From Roridomyces roridus (taxonomy: Eukaryota; Basidiomycota; Agaricomycetes; Agaricales; Mycenaceae): a stretch of DNA of 64,000 nucleotides. Numbering within the stretch: position 1 is the first letter of the stretch; every line of letters starts with the position of its first letter. Location of the stretch: the NCBI GenBank assembly GCA_029378245.1, contig JARKIF010000015.1, forward strand, positions 1,443,653 to 1,507,652, read 5' to 3'. Below, piece by piece: positions 46,147 through 57,357 of this stretch. The position numbers and the translations under genes were made by a program. The notes under the pieces were generated by a model, which was not told the origin of the DNA, did not search any database, and saw nothing but the letters and a program-made list of their open reading frames with translations.

Positions 46147-47189
46147 GGTGTTGCTGTTGCGGCCGACAGGAATCCGGAGAGCGTGAGCATGCCGCTCCTA
46201 CAGTATGCTATAACTTGGGCATCGAATCATGATGAAGAGGAAGAGAATAGACTGTGGGACATGAAGACGTCGGGATCAGGGCTCCGCGGGAGAAAAGGAA
46301 AGATGGGTGCGTTTCTATACTCACAGGGCTGACAGGCAGCGCCCTGGAGTTACTGTGGAGTACAACGGCGAGCAGGCTTGACGGGAAGCGGGAAGGGAGG
46401 GATCGTGCGCTGCTGGGCGGCGAGCGGCACATTCACCTCAAAGTAGGTAGGATCGATTCATCACGGGTGAGAACGAAGGAAGGAAGCTCAAGGAGGTGTG
46501 TTGGCAGATGCTGCTCCGGAGCTTTCGTGGCCGGAAGTGGGAGCGTGTCACGTGATACGACGCGTCCCCATAAACCGAATCAACATCAACAAACATCACA
46601 CTGCCTGCTTGCTCTCTGGGAAAAAAGAAGAAGAAAAAATCGACGGTCTTCCGAGCTAAACCAAGCCACCGTCTACGACAAGGCTATTGCTGCTTCGGTG
46701 TACTTACAGCCGTGTGCTCGTTTACCGCGGCCTTTCTTTCGAGATAACCTCGTCATCCTCCCGCACTGCGATCACTAGGCGTCCAAAGTGTATATGATGG
46801 AAACGTGAGGTGCGTTCGCTGTGCCGTCGATGTTGTCTTGCCCTGAAAACATCGACATCGACAAAAATCGCATATCTAGGCTTCCAGCGTTTTTCTTCAT
46901 TTCCGTACTATGAAATACGAATTTCGAGTCGTACAGCATGGGATGCATAGCTAGGAAAGGTGCGTTCATTCACCCAATCTCCGGTGGTCGACGGATTGAG
47001 TGACATTTGCAGAATCCACATGCTCATATCTTTGGACTTTTGCGGGTTGAGTCTCAGCATGAGCAATTTGGTAAATTTCCCTCTTTTCGTTTTGGGATGA
47101 ACGCTCGTTGACCAGTTTGTTTCGCAGTCCTCATTGACTGTGTAACTTTCCGACTGAATTTCTCACCATCCAAAGAACAAGCCCCGCTC
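46147..47189. other. intergenic
   Basis: 5' flank of the cupredoxin gene and upstream part of the broken gene at 47.2 kb. Nothing firmly recognised. Confidence 0.45.
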
Positions 47190-47795
47190 AAAGCCTATCT
47201 CTTCGTTTGCCCGCCCGAACTGCGAGCCGGAGGGATGTCATATACCTGGCCCCAGCGTGGCCGGTACTGGTCCCTTCATGCGGAGGGACTGTCTGTCTGA
47301 TGAGGAAGCTCTACGCCTCGGATTCCCATCTATCGAGATGGAAATCGATGTCGAGGGGTGCTCCTGGGACTCCAGCGTCTACGAAGGCCTTCGCAAATTC
47401 CACAAGGCAAAGGGTTTCGACCCAGATAGCCAAGAAGTTGCGATTCATGTCGGAGACCCACTGTACGAGCCGTGTCTCGAGAGCCGTCGGTCATTCGCAT
47501 GCGGTGAGAAACGTCTCATTCTTTTGCGTGTGATTTGGCTAACGATTGATGTCTTGAAAGTGCGTGAGCAAAATGCCAGTGTATCACATTTTGTGGACCC
47601 GGTTGACGCCAAATCTGGGCCCGAGGGTTCTGATTGGATCCTAGTTCCTATCAAATTTGAAGAAACCAACGGAGAGGAAGAAGATTCATTTGTTGAATGT
47701 AAGCTTCCTGCCCTGCAGAAACTCGGAACAGTGCTGATTGTCCAATAGTGGACGACGGCGGTGCTCCGGAAGAAATCAAGCTCAACGGCACCTGA
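47190..47795 (+). pseudogene. basidiomycete-specific protein gene with frame break
   Basis: The first part reads LKAYLFVCPPELRAGG...TWPQRGRYWSLHAEGLS and runs into stops near 47301. The next frame immediately gives LSDEEALRLGFPSIEMEI and GCSWDSSVYEGLRKFHKAKG. I recall these two pieces occurring together in one lineage-specific protein family of mushrooms, so a one-base frame change at about 47285-47300 is likely. Downstream splicing is good: an intron after SFAC (47512-47571 area), SHFVDPVDAKSGPEGSDWIL, an intron after SFVE (47700-47749), and a final LDDGGAPEEIKLNGT ending at 47795. Either a recent pseudogene or an assembly indel. The 5' exon is not resolved. Function unknown. Confidence 0.55.
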
Positions 47796-48402
47796 GCACT
47801 CGGAATACTCCACACTCAAGATTTCTGTATGGGTTGCAGCGCAAACTGCTTGAATATATGTTCGACCGTCCTGTGAAAAACTTGACTTCAGTGAAATTTG
47901 AATATACCTGATGTTGCAGTAAACCGTGGTCGAGGTATCATAGTCTGCACGGTGGGTATGCCAAATCCTGCGGCCTTCAGGCTCCCAGATGTCGCTCGCG
48001 CTGGTCATTGTCATAAGCAAGTACGTGAACCGTGCATTATCTGGATACTTCCAAAGGCCCGGCTTGATCAGGATAAGTAGTTCCTCTGCATCCTCAAGGG
48101 CTCAACGTTCAACCGTTTATAGGGTGGGAACCGACACCCTGCGGGCCGCTCGTCGGGTTGGGCTTGACTCTTGAGAACAGCTCGAACTACTTACTTGGGA
48201 ATCTACCGACGGAAGGATTGGGTTTCGTGGCGCGTTCAAGCAGATGCTGCTCCGTAGCGTTCGAGGCAATTTCGAGGTCGGAAATGGAAGTGCTCGGCAA
48301 CTTCGGCGAAGTCTCGACGCGATAAAGGCGCGTCCATGGCCATGAAATCAAGAAATATATTGAACATTGACAAATTGTTTCTTGTAATAACCGCTCATCT
48401 CG
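47796..48402. other. intergenic
   Basis: Nothing recognised. Confidence 0.45.
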
Positions 48403-48572
48403 TCAAGCATCCAAAAATTCGCCCACAACCTGCAAAAACTTGTCCCTCTCCTCAAAAAACGCCATATGAGTACTCGCCGCAAAGTGCACGCGCTTGACCT
48501 GTGTTGTATAGTTCAGATGGGCGTTCCTGGCGGCGGGTTGTTCAGTTGGACTTGAAGGGAGAAGAGAGACTG

Positions 48573-49252
48573 GTAAGGTAGAGCGCAGGCGCATCGATCA
48601 ACATCACGTGAAACATTAGACGGGTTGTGCAAAGCCGTATGGAGCCGCACACGGCTTTTTGGCCTTGTGCAAAGCCGTGCGGGCAAAATCGTAGTTTTCC
48701 CTCATTTTATTGCCGGATCTCGTTGCCGAGTAAGAAATCAATATCATTTTGATGTTTCTGAACACCACCGGCAGACTGATCCGACAACTGCGCTACGTCA
48801 TCGGCACGCTCAAGTTGGGTCAAGTCCACTCCACACGGCTCCAACGGAATTTTGACAGAATCTCGTCAGTTCGGCTCCTTCTCAAGCGGTCTTTCGGCTC
48901 AACCTGGGCAAGCTGAGCACTGTAGGTAGGATTCTGCATCATTAACAGTCATGGGGTGCATTGACAGTCAGGAAAATCCGGCGGAAAAAATAGCCGTACG
49001 GCTTTGCACAATGCACTAAAAAGCCGTACGGGTTTTGCACAACCTGTCTATTACCTCCGAAAGATAAGCTATTGGGGTCTCGAATAAGGGAAATTTGGCA
49101 AATCGGGCTCCGTGGAGCCCAAGGTATGGACTTTCCTGAGGGCCCCACGGAGCCGGATTCTCAAAAATTGAGATGTGCAAAGAGTTCATAGCGAAACAAG
49201 CTCGACCGCGGCAACACGTGATGTTGATTGATGCGCCTGCGCTCTACCTTAC
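48573..49252. repeat. long inverted-repeat structure, about 37-bp arms
   Basis: The left arm at about 48573-48609 (GGTAGAGCGCAGGCGCATCG then ATCAACATCACGTG) is the reverse complement of the right arm at about 49214-49250 (CACGTGATGTTGAT then TGATGCGCCTGCGCTCTACC), with one mismatch in about 34. It encloses a smaller TIR element. It replaces part of the prolyl-iminopeptidase pseudogene. Confidence 0.85.
48619..49049. mobile_element. MITE-like element, about 430 bp, TA target site
   Basis: Ends are inverted copies of GAC(G/A)GGTTGTGCAAA(G/A)CC(C)GTA: left at 48619, right ending CCTGTC at about 49049, each flanked by TA. The GTGCAAAGCCGT motif recurs inside both ends (48668, 48995). A TA duplication and short TIRs fit a Tc1/mariner-like non-autonomous element. 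No coding capacity. Nested in the inverted-repeat structure. Confidence 0.7.
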
Positions 49253-49326
49253 GCACATGATAGCATAGATGCCTCTCATTGAACACCCGAAGCCCATTCT
49301 TATATTTCTCGCTCTCCGTCGTACCA

Positions 49327-50916
49327 CATCAGCAAAATCACAGGTTTGTCTTGGGCGTCTTTTGTCTTGACGAGGCATCTTTTGTCTTGGCTGGGCATCT
49401 TCCAGCATCTTGGTCGTGGGCAAGATGTCTTGGATGGCTTGGCGATAATAATCTGTCTTTGAAGGATTCGTGTTTCAGGTACATCTGGTCTCCAAGCTGC
49501 CCAAGACGATCCGAGTTCTCTGAAGATGGAATTTCATCGAAAGACGCGAAGACAAATCTAAGTTTTTAAAAAGTAGTGTGCATATATTACATTCAATACG
49601 GACTGGACCAAATGCATATCCTTCATGAATCGGCTTCTCATAGCGAGTCTTGTATCTTGCTTGTATCCAGAAGCTTGAGGATGTGTGCTGCTGTCCAGGG
49701 CAGTGAAGTGTCGGCTTGGTGTTGGCTGCAGCTCGACGAGGTGGCCCGCGATGACAAGGGACCATCTTGAATCGGAGGGACACCGGGGAGCGAACCAGTC
49801 GAGGACCCGAGTCGGAGGAGGAAGAGAAGAAAATGTTTCAAGTGCTTCAAACTCCGCCCGGATCACAAATACCCGAGATGACTCATGTTACGGATGGCGT
49901 GATTCCGCCACGTCGCATCTCTTTCTTTTTCTTCCCACCACCACCCGTCCTTCCCTCGTCCAACTCGTCGCTCGTCTTGCCATAGTCTCCGCTCGTGCGC
50001 TTCCCGACCCCACCTGTCGCTCTGTCGCTGACGGCAACCGCTCGGAGGGCGCACACTCGACCTCACGCCTGCTACATCGCGTGCCCGTGCTAGCAAGACC
50101 CACGTTTGAAGAAAGAGCGAAGAAGAAAGAGTGACGGAGTGAAGACCGCCCACCCGGATATCCCTCACCTTCGTCCCCCACATAATGAAGCTCGCCTTCT
50201 TCGCTCCACACGCTCCTTGCCGCTCGCCTCACTCGACCCGGCCGCCCTGTCCCTTCTTCACCCTCCAGACTCTTGCCTACCCGCCGCACATCCCCCGTCC
50301 TCGTTTTCACACTGAACTCAACGTCGACAATCTCGTTTCGCAAGTCCCTGTACACCGTCACGAACGTATATGCACAAGATCTCGTGGCTAATCAAGATCG
50401 CTCCGCCTTCGAGATGTCAGCCGGCCTCCAAGATTTGCATTATGCCGAACCTCAAGCCGTTACCACGACGTTCATCTTTCACGCTGCCGTCGTGTCTGAT
50501 ACTGGTACAAGACCCGTCAGGGGTCGACAAACAAAGACCGACTGGGCCACTACCACTCCCTCCTCCCTCGTGATCCATCCTGTGTCGTTGCCCGCGTTCG
50601 TTACACCGGCGGGTTCCTCCATTCCCCTCCCCGTATATACTTGATTCATTGTAACGGTTACATCAATATATGCGTCTTTTCCTTCATCTTCTGTGGGAAC
50701 CTGAGTGTCTTGAGAGCTGTCTTCTGGGTGTCTTGACGAAGAGACTCGCTGCTTGCTCAAGATGCCCGCCGTCTTCCCAAGACGGATGTGTCTTCCCAAG
50801 CAATGTACTTAGCTTGGCCAAGACAGGCCGTCTTTAGCAAAGTCACGTCTTTTCCGTCTTCTATGTCTTGGCCAAGACGCCAAAGACGCCAAAGACGAAC
50901 CTGCGATTTTGCTGAT
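49327..50916. mobile_element. non-autonomous DNA transposon with CTTGG/AAGACG subterminal repeats
   Basis: Terminal inverted repeats CATCAGCAAAATC(A/G)CAGGTT at 49327 and, reversed, ending at 50916. Both ends carry many GTCTTGG- or CCAAGAC-type repeats (49349-49460; 50700-50896). It lies inside the prolyl-iminopeptidase pseudogene: the flanks CTCTCCGTCGT and TCGTACTTCCTCAAC are adjacent in the intact paralogue (52548-52590). No transposase frame is recognised in the 1.6 kb. Architecture is like the element at 16.3-17.9 kb but motifs differ, so it is a separate family. Confidence 0.8.
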
Positions 50917-51413
50917 GCATCTCTCTCGTACTTCCTCAACATATCACCGAATTCGGCGGGGAACTTGTGGTCGAGCAGCAAGTTGGCCCCAACTGACCAG
51001 AGCTCCATCGAAGCGGGTGCGTCGGCGAGGATGAGGCGACGCAGCCGGCTGATGATGTAGTCCGCCCCGAGCATACCGCCCCACGAATGTCCGGCCAAGT
51101 CAAACACGGTGTCTGCGAGGAGCTGTGCGATCACGTTGTCGAGCTCCTTCATGAACATCTCCACCGTCCAGAACTCGGCCGGCTTGTTCGGGAGGTGGGT
51201 GGAAAGTCCACAGCCGATCTGGTCGTAGAAGATGACGGGGCGGGTTTTAGACGCGAGTGCGGAGAAAGTGAGGAGGTATTGGTGCGGGATGCCAGGTCCA
51301 CCATGGAGGACTAAGAGTGGGCAGGGGGCTTTCAAATCCCCAAAGATCTTGTATGCGGTTTTGAACGTCTCGCCGTCGAGCACAAAGTCGATCGTGCCAG
51401 TGACTGGTTCCAT

Positions 51414-52123
51414 CTGGGGTGTGGGACGTTGGGCTCGCGCAACGCCGTATAAATGTGTGGGGAGAACTGAACTCGGGCGTCGGGCATCGGAGACGTGATG
51501 GATCTCTACATATTCAATTGCGAGCGCTGGTGAAAAGATCTTGGAGATTGGATCCAAACCAGTTTGGTGCAACGTAAATCCACCAGGCAGTTAGCAATAT
51601 ATACTGGCTTTGGCCAGATCTTTCGCGCTTTTTCTGGCTCCAGATTTTCGCATCCTTTGAGGGGTATCAAATTACCGAGCGTATGAGTAAGTCTTGGGGA
51701 GGTTCGCGTTAGGGGCTGTAGACACTCCAGAGAATCGACGAGGCTGGCATTCTTCTGGCTGACGTTGTGGTCGTCCTCGAGACAGAGAGACGCCGGGAGG
51801 AGACTGGAGGTCAAAACCCATGGTACCTGTAGTCACCTGTACCTAGATGTTGTGTGCGTGTGTGTTGCCTTGAGAGACGTCGGAAATACGCTGTAGTCTA
51901 TCGTCTTGGAGATTCGAAAGGTGGTGAGGAGAGCCAGAGAAGAGCTGTGATTGTCATTATTTCCGCAGGCTTCCAGTTGAAGAATGCCACCCATGTTGCA
52001 CTGGCACAAGAAGAGCAAAAAAATCGACCATGGAAGTCAGAAGCAAAGGGCGATCGAGCCATCACATCAAAGTGTTTGCCGTATTTGATGTCCGCGATAG
52101 GAGTACACAACGCAACTACTGCC
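51414..52123. other. intergenic
   Basis: 5' flank of the pseudogene and 3' flank of the intact paralogue. Nothing else recognised. Confidence 0.5.
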
Positions 52124-53083
52124 TCAAGCGTCCAAAAACTCGCCCACAACCTGCAAAAACCTCTCCCTCTCCTCAAAGAACGGCATATGACTACTCTCCG
52201 CAAATTGGACCCACTTGACCTTGGGAATACGCTCGAAAAACGGAGTAACCGAAACGTCCTGGGCGTCGTCCTCTTTGCCGTTGATAAGCAAAGTAGGCAC
52301 GGAGATCTTGTGCAGGTCGTTAATGACGGTCCACGTCCCCAGGGTACCTGTGATGTTGAACTCGGAGGGGCCGATCCTGGGTATGGGTCAGCTGGTCTCA
52401 AACAAATGGAAGCACGGGACGCACATGACAGCATAGACAGTGGGATCCTGCCCAAGCGCGTCGAACGCGCTCATGAGATCAGCAGGCCACGGCTTGACGG
52501 TACACAAATGCTTCTCATTGAACGCCTGAATCCCATTCTGATACTCCTCGCTCTCCGTCGTGCCCTCGCTCTCGTGCTTCTTCAACATATCGCGGAACTC
52601 GGTGGGGAATTTGTTGAGCAGGGAGTTGGTACCGACAGACCAGAGCTCCATGGACGCGGGCGCGTCTGCGAGGATGAGTCGGCGCAGCCCAGGTGGGTTG
52701 CGGCTGATGACGTAGTTGGACCCCATCATCCCGCCCCACGAGTGTCCGGCCAAGTCAAACACGGTATCGGGACCGCCGAGGAGCTGCGCGATCACGTTGT
52801 CCAGCTCCGTCATGAACATCTCGACCGTCCAGAACTCGGCCGGTTTGTCTGGCAGGTGCGTCGAGAGTCCACCGCCGACCTGGTCGTAGAAGATGACGGG
52901 GCGAGTTTTGGATGCGAGCGCGGAGAAGGTGAGCAGGTATTGGTGTGGAATTGCGGGTCCGCCATGGAGGACTAGGAGAGGGCAAGGGGACGATGGCGCT
53001 TTCAAATCCCCAAAGATTTTGTACGCGGTTTTGAAGGTCTCGCCGTTGAAGGCAAAGTCGATCGTGCCAGTGACTGGTTCCAT
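52124..53083 (-). CDS. prolyl-iminopeptidase-like alpha/beta hydrolase (S33)
   Basis: Two exons with an intron at about 52377-52421 give about 304 residues. Family features: LLVLHGGPAIPHQYL (HGGP oxyanion turn), VIFYDQVGGGLSTHLP, the nucleophile elbow FDLAGHSWGGMMGSNY (Ser in GHSWGG), LILADAPASMELWS, and the cap. In the last exon come the acid-residue region NGKEDDAQDV and the His motif QFAESSHMPFFEERE before FLQVVGEFLDA. All three catalytic positions are present. The enzymes release N-terminal proline (or related residues) from peptides; they are cytosolic or secreted, and no signal peptide is visible here. It is the intact partner of the disrupted copy. A link to the peptide precursors further right is only positional and is not supported by chemistry. 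Confidence 0.85.
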
Positions 53084-54058
53084 CTGGGGGGTGGCCGTAC
53101 GAGTCGCGAGCAAGGTGTAGAAATGTGAGCGTGGGTATCGAAGCCCGAAGAAGGTGATGAATTTGTGATGGATCGAAAAAAAATCAGGTGCGCTGCCAAA
53201 ATGGTCTGATTGATTCAGCCCGAACCAGTTCGGTTCACCGTAAATCCGCCGGTTGGTGAGCGATATATTTGCCCAGGCCAAGTCTTCCCTGCTCTTTCCA
53301 TCTCTACGTTTTCGCATGAAGACTGCCTCCCACGGGCATTAAATTAGCGATCCTCGTCACTTGGCCAGTACGGGTAAGTCTTGCCCGAGTTCCCCATTCT
53401 CCAGGCAACCTCCGCCGTTCACAACAATCAAATAAGCGCATTGAAATTCAACTCCTAGGAACTTTAGCTCCCTACATCAGAACTCAGTGACTGCCCTCAG
53501 GTTCTCGGTGATCGGGGGAAGGGTGAATAAAAGACCCGCTTGACGCGCATCCTGAATGCTAATGACGGTGGATGCAGATACTGAGATGACCCTAGCACTG
53601 TAAGCTCAACCTAGTGCCCTTATCGGTACTACCCTTCCACTTACTCGGCGTTCGATTTCAATGGATGTCAAGTTGTGGCGCATTGAAGTTTAACGCTGTA
53701 TCAAAGATCCAAAATTAGAATGCCCGGTGTGCTAATTGTTTCCCGTCCATGCATTTGTTGCACTCGGAACAAGCAATAGCGTCTCGATTCTTGATTATCG
53801 CACGCCCAGTGCTTCCGCCGCCCTCATCGCAACAGCGAAGCAGGGCTGCTTCCTTGATCCTGTTCGAAGCGTCGAACCTGGGCGAGGGAGTTGGAAGATG
53901 CGGGTCGCCATATGGTTGCTACTATCCTCGAAGATCTCTGTGCGACAAATGGGCGCTGTATACATAGCTACGTACAAATGCAACCATAGCCCTGAATTCC
54001 AGCCCTTGAATTCCACTTTGACTCATTTGGACTGTAGAGCAACAAGACACGAATGTAT
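53084..54058. other. intergenic, no gene recognised
   Basis: 5' flank of the hydrolase and 3' flank of the UstYa-like gene. Short frames only. Confidence 0.5.
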
Positions 54059-54687
54059 TCAGATATCGCCCCTGGTCTCATTCCAATCCAAAAATACCCC
54101 ATAATTCCTCTCCGCCTCCTCATACACCTTCGTCCAATCCATACACACCGATTCGTAATCCCTTATAGCCGTCCCAACTGTATTCTTGACCGACTCGAGG
54201 CGGATATTCGGGCGGCACAAAATCGACTGTCGCAGATAGTTGAGACAATGGTGGGTCACCGGACTCGGGGTGTTCCCAGGCTCCAAAGCGAGGTACTCTT
54301 GGCGAAGAATGTCGAGGCATTTCATCTGATGGAAGAGAGTCACTGTGTACGGCTGCACGCTTCCCGTGTCCTTGTCGAGGACGTGCACCATGTATCCTCC
54401 AGGCGGGAGTAATTTGCCGTATTCCTCCGCGCCTTCTGCTGTGTCAAACTGATAGTGCGCGGAAGCGGTGATTCGCATGACGACGGGGTCCGCGGTGTCG
54501 ATGCGTGTGTTGAAGGAGAGACCAGCTTGAAAGGCTGACCGTCAGCTATGGTACGTGAGTGAGGATCAAGCTCACTGGAGTAGCGTTGAGCCTCTTGGCC
54601 CCATGAGGGAACCAATAGGAAGCCCAAGGTTCCGATGAGAAAGAGGACGGACAAAACCAGCGAGGTTGTGCGGGTGGGTGGGTTCAT
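54059..54687 (-). CDS. DUF3328/UstYa-like protein, degenerate HxxHC motifs
   Basis: Two exons (54576-54687, 54059-54525) give 192 residues. The N-terminal signal anchor SLVLSVLFLIGTLGFLLVP is typical of the family. The body contains VTLFHQMKCLDILRQEYLAL and VTHHCLNYLRQSILC. In UstYa oxidases these two sites are HxxHC motifs thought to bind a metal. Here the first is HxxKC (HQMKC) and the second lacks the leading His (VTHHC). The C-terminus VCMDWTKVYEEAERNY is the usual D-W-x-K-(V/L)-x-E/D segment. UstYa-family enzymes cyclise or oxidise ribosomal peptides such as ustiloxin. Given the altered motifs, activity is uncertain. It lies 3.2 kb from precursor C and, with 63154-63818, is one of two family members in the right-hand cluster. 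Confidence 0.8.
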
Positions 54688-55007
54688 GGTGTTTGGTATT
54701 GCGACAACACCTTCGAAACAGCTTTTAGGGCATCTATGCACTAAATCCGCTGTGTACATCCGAAATGATCTGATTATCAAGAACTTTCTTCGAGATCTCG
54801 ACAATCAGACCGACTGCCCGCACGCGGAAGTACGGAACTGAACCGTGGGAACTTCGGCCACGAGATGCGGAATGAATCTCAGATTTCCCGCTGACAACGG
54901 TAAGTAAGTGCCTTGATGAATTGAGAATAGCTCGCTCGTATCTTGGCGACAAATTCACCCCAAAAAGCTACACATGCCACCTGGCCGCCACCACCCTTGG
55001 CAAGACA
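54688..55007. other. intergenic
   Basis: A 320-bp spacer between two minus-strand genes. Nothing recognised. Confidence 0.5.
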
Positions 55008-56068
55008 TTAATTATTATTGAGACTACGGTCGACCCAGACAAAGTGAAATCCTAATACAGAGAAATTCCCTGCAATTGAATGCTCTACCATCCTCACACC
55101 GTAGCATGCTGAATGAGATACATGGCTGGAATTGCCGTCAGAACATCTCAGGGGCGTGAATACTTTCCACATACCAGAAACCGGATGATCTTTATTCTGC
55201 CACCACTCCATCTCGCATGCCTTCTTATCCCCGAGCGGTGAGCATCCGAGCTCGAACGTCAGCAGTTCCTCCATCACACAACTAAACTTGCGGTGCCAAT
55301 GGTGCCAATGGAGAGGCGTCTTGGGCTTGACGGCTATTTCAGCGAGCTTGGTGCCGACGCGCTGGGGTCGAGTGTTGTAAGACAGTTTGCGAGCTTCCAC
55401 AGGGAGCGATGTGTTGAGACGGAATAAGGAGAGAGTGAACGAGTCCGAGGGCGGAGCGACGTCCTCGGCGAACTGGATGTGGAGCTCGCAGATCTCAAGG
55501 CCGTAGTCTACCGCCCGGAATTGAACGACAGTAGATATCTGGGAGGTCAAAGATTAGCTATACCCGAAATCCGCTGTAAAATTGAGTGCAAAAAATGTAC
55601 CTCATTGGTGAGCAAGACGCGTCTGTCCTCGGGCGAGATGGTCCCAATCGGACTCAGATACCGCTTCGTATCCACCTCGAACACCCGGCCCTTGTTCGCC
55701 TCGTCAATCTGCGCCACCACAATAGGATAGTTCGTCAATTGCTTGGGCTGCACCGGAAGCGGCCGTTTAATCTCGTCGAAGCGGATGAACTGGGACGGGC
55801 GGCGGAGACGGGGGATGTCGGCGCGGGTGAGGGAGAACGGGGTGATGCGCGGCGGGGTGATCAAGTGCTGAGTCGAGAGAACGATGTTGACTCCGGTGCA
55901 GAGCAGGCATACAACGAGCGCGAGGACCATGGAGCGGGTCGAAAGTCCGCCGCGCTTGCCGGGACCCTCCTCCTCCGGGACCTCCAGAGTATCTGACGAT
56001 AGAGGGGAGGAGGGCAGAGTCTTGTACTCGGTGGACGTGCGAAAGAAGGTGAGCATATTGATGGGCAC
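55008..56068 (-). CDS. single-pass membrane protein of a basidiomycete family (But2-like C-terminus possible)
   Basis: Exon 1 is 55601-56068; exon 2 starts at 55538 (62-nt intron, phase 0). A short cytoplasmic N-terminus with acidic EVPEEEGPGKRG is followed by a TM helix VLALVVCLLCTGVNIVLST. Then comes the family block LRRPSQFIRFDEIKRP, YPIVVAQIDEANKGRVF, YLSPIGTISPEDRRVLLTNE, and across the intron ISTVVQFRAVDYGLEICELH. A later region LSLFRLNTSLP with CEMEWWQNKDHPVSG completes it. The end is uncertain: at PVSG a GTATGT donor appears, so a last intron may remove part of 55008-55160. I recall such proteins as common unknowns in mushroom genomes, some compared to But2. It lacks HxxHC and is not a UstYa. 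Role in the cluster unknown. Confidence 0.65.
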
Positions 56069-56173
56069 GGAATTTGCAGGGCTTCGGTATTATATGCTTT
56101 TTCAGATCAATGATGCATGATATCAACCCGCAAAAGTCAAATTGAACCCAACACAAGAAAGTACATTCGAATT

Positions 56174-57357
56174 TTAAACAGATACAGGAGCGTTCGCTTT
56201 CGAGTCATCAAAGTCCAAGTCACTGTCCCCGCCTCGAGAAACCTCCTTCCCCTGCTGGGTCGAAGTTGTCCCCACGAAGGTTGCAGACCTCCCGGGACCA
56301 AAAGTAATCGGCTTGCCGCTCGAGTACGTCGCGACATCACGTTGGGTATTAGCCGTCCAGATTTTACCCTGCGCAGTTCTAAACACGATAAGCAACGTCG
56401 AAATAGTCTAAACTGTCGAATCAGCACTACGTCTCGGGCGGGAATCGAACTCGCACGTACCTGAATTTGACTGAGCGCCTGAAGGAAAACATTCGCAAGG
56501 GGATTGATCATCCCGAAGGGTACGAGGAAGAGAATCGAAAATGCAGAGTAGAGAAAGGCGGACTCGACGAGCATAGCTGCGACGCTCGTATACTGTGAGC
56601 CGTGGTTTTGGCCGAACACTTTAGCGACGCGCCGGCGGTAAACGAAGAGGCGGATAACGATAGCGATAGTGACGAGGATGTTGGTTGACAGGGATAGACT
56701 GAAGTATGGGATCGTCCAATTGATGGTGACGAAGATACCGAAGGGTGAGGTTGTGCAGATTTGTATGAGCCACATAATGCCCAATCCTATAGCCAAGGTC
56801 AGATTGGGTGCAGGAGACAGAAGGAGAGCTGAGGCGTACCCACTGAGGCCGCGAACATGAGGCAGGGGAGAGCCATCACGATATACAGCGAGACTCCGCA
56901 GTTGGTGTAGATGACCATGCATCGCCAAACCTGCGAAATAATCAAAACCGCGTAGCGGGGATGCGAGGGATAAACGTACCACAAGAGCGTCGGAGAACCA
57001 ATTTGTCAATACAAACGCCACATTCCCGATTTTATCAACAGGAATCGAGAACTCGTCCGCCTCGAATATCGCCGGGCCACCGGGGAAATCGCGTTGCTCG
57101 ATGAAGGCCAGCTGGACGAACTTGGCTATCGAGCCTTGGAAGAGGGTGGCGAAGAGGAACTCGAGGGAGATGTAGACGAGGAAGAAGACGCTCCGCCTGT
57201 AGTTGGAGCCCTTCATCTGCTTGAAGAGGAGGTAGAAGCACATCGAGAAGAGGGCCAGGACCACCCCATACCCGACACTGCAGAGGACCGCGCCTTGCAG
57301 CCAGGTCTCTTCGTTGTAGAGATCGAAACTCGTCTCGTTGACCGGGGCGAAGGACAT
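56174..57357 (-). CDS. seven-transmembrane-type orphan membrane protein
   Basis: Four exons (56980-57357, 56840-56930, 56461-56786, 56174-56407) give 342 residues. Seven hydrophobic segments can be followed: GAVLCSVGYGVVLALFSMCF, YRRSVFFLVYISLEFLFATL, IGNVAFVLTNWFSDALVV-W, GVSLYIVMALPCLMFAASVG, FVTINWTIPYFSLSLSTNIL, AAMLVESAFLYSAFSILFLV and FGMINPLANVFLQALSQIQT. The WF(S/A)DALVVWRC..I(Y/W) motif marks a large basidiomycete 7-TM family without a known ligand. The N-terminus contains an N-glycosylation site (APVNETSF) and the tail is polar (GKEVSRGGDSDLDFDDSK). Receptor function is inferred from topology only. It sits directly upstream of, and divergent from, precursor C. Confidence 0.78.

Larger units (their letters stand above)
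48403..51413 (-). pseudogene. prolyl-iminopeptidase-like (S33) gene disrupted by insertions
   Basis: The 5' part (about 50917-51413) still reads MEPVTGTIDFVLDGETFKTA, LLVLHGGPGIPHQY, FYDQIGCGLSTHLP, FDLAGHSWGGMLGADY and LILADAPASMELWS. It is nearly identical to the intact gene at 52124-53083. At about 50917 it is cut by a 1.6-kb element. The homology resumes at about 49250-49326 (matching 52420-52560 of the intact copy), is interrupted again by a 0.65-kb inverted-repeat structure, and the last exon is found at 48403-48490 (VKRVHFAASTHMAFFEERDK then FLQVVGEFLDA). The central part with the catalytic Asp is missing. In the 5' part the GGPD before TVFDLAG is also shortened. It is a recent tandem duplicate inactivated by transposition. 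Confidence 0.85.

Noticed and set aside
52124..53083. Prolyl iminopeptidase as a processing enzyme of the peptide cluster
   Set aside because: Pro lies before the C-terminal Arg of the units, not at an N-terminus, so the known activity does not fit. The gene is 1 kb outside the cluster and its only near relative is the disrupted tandem copy.
55008..56068. A third UstYa-like gene
   Set aside because: No HxxHC motif; the sequence blocks match a different basidiomycete membrane-protein family.
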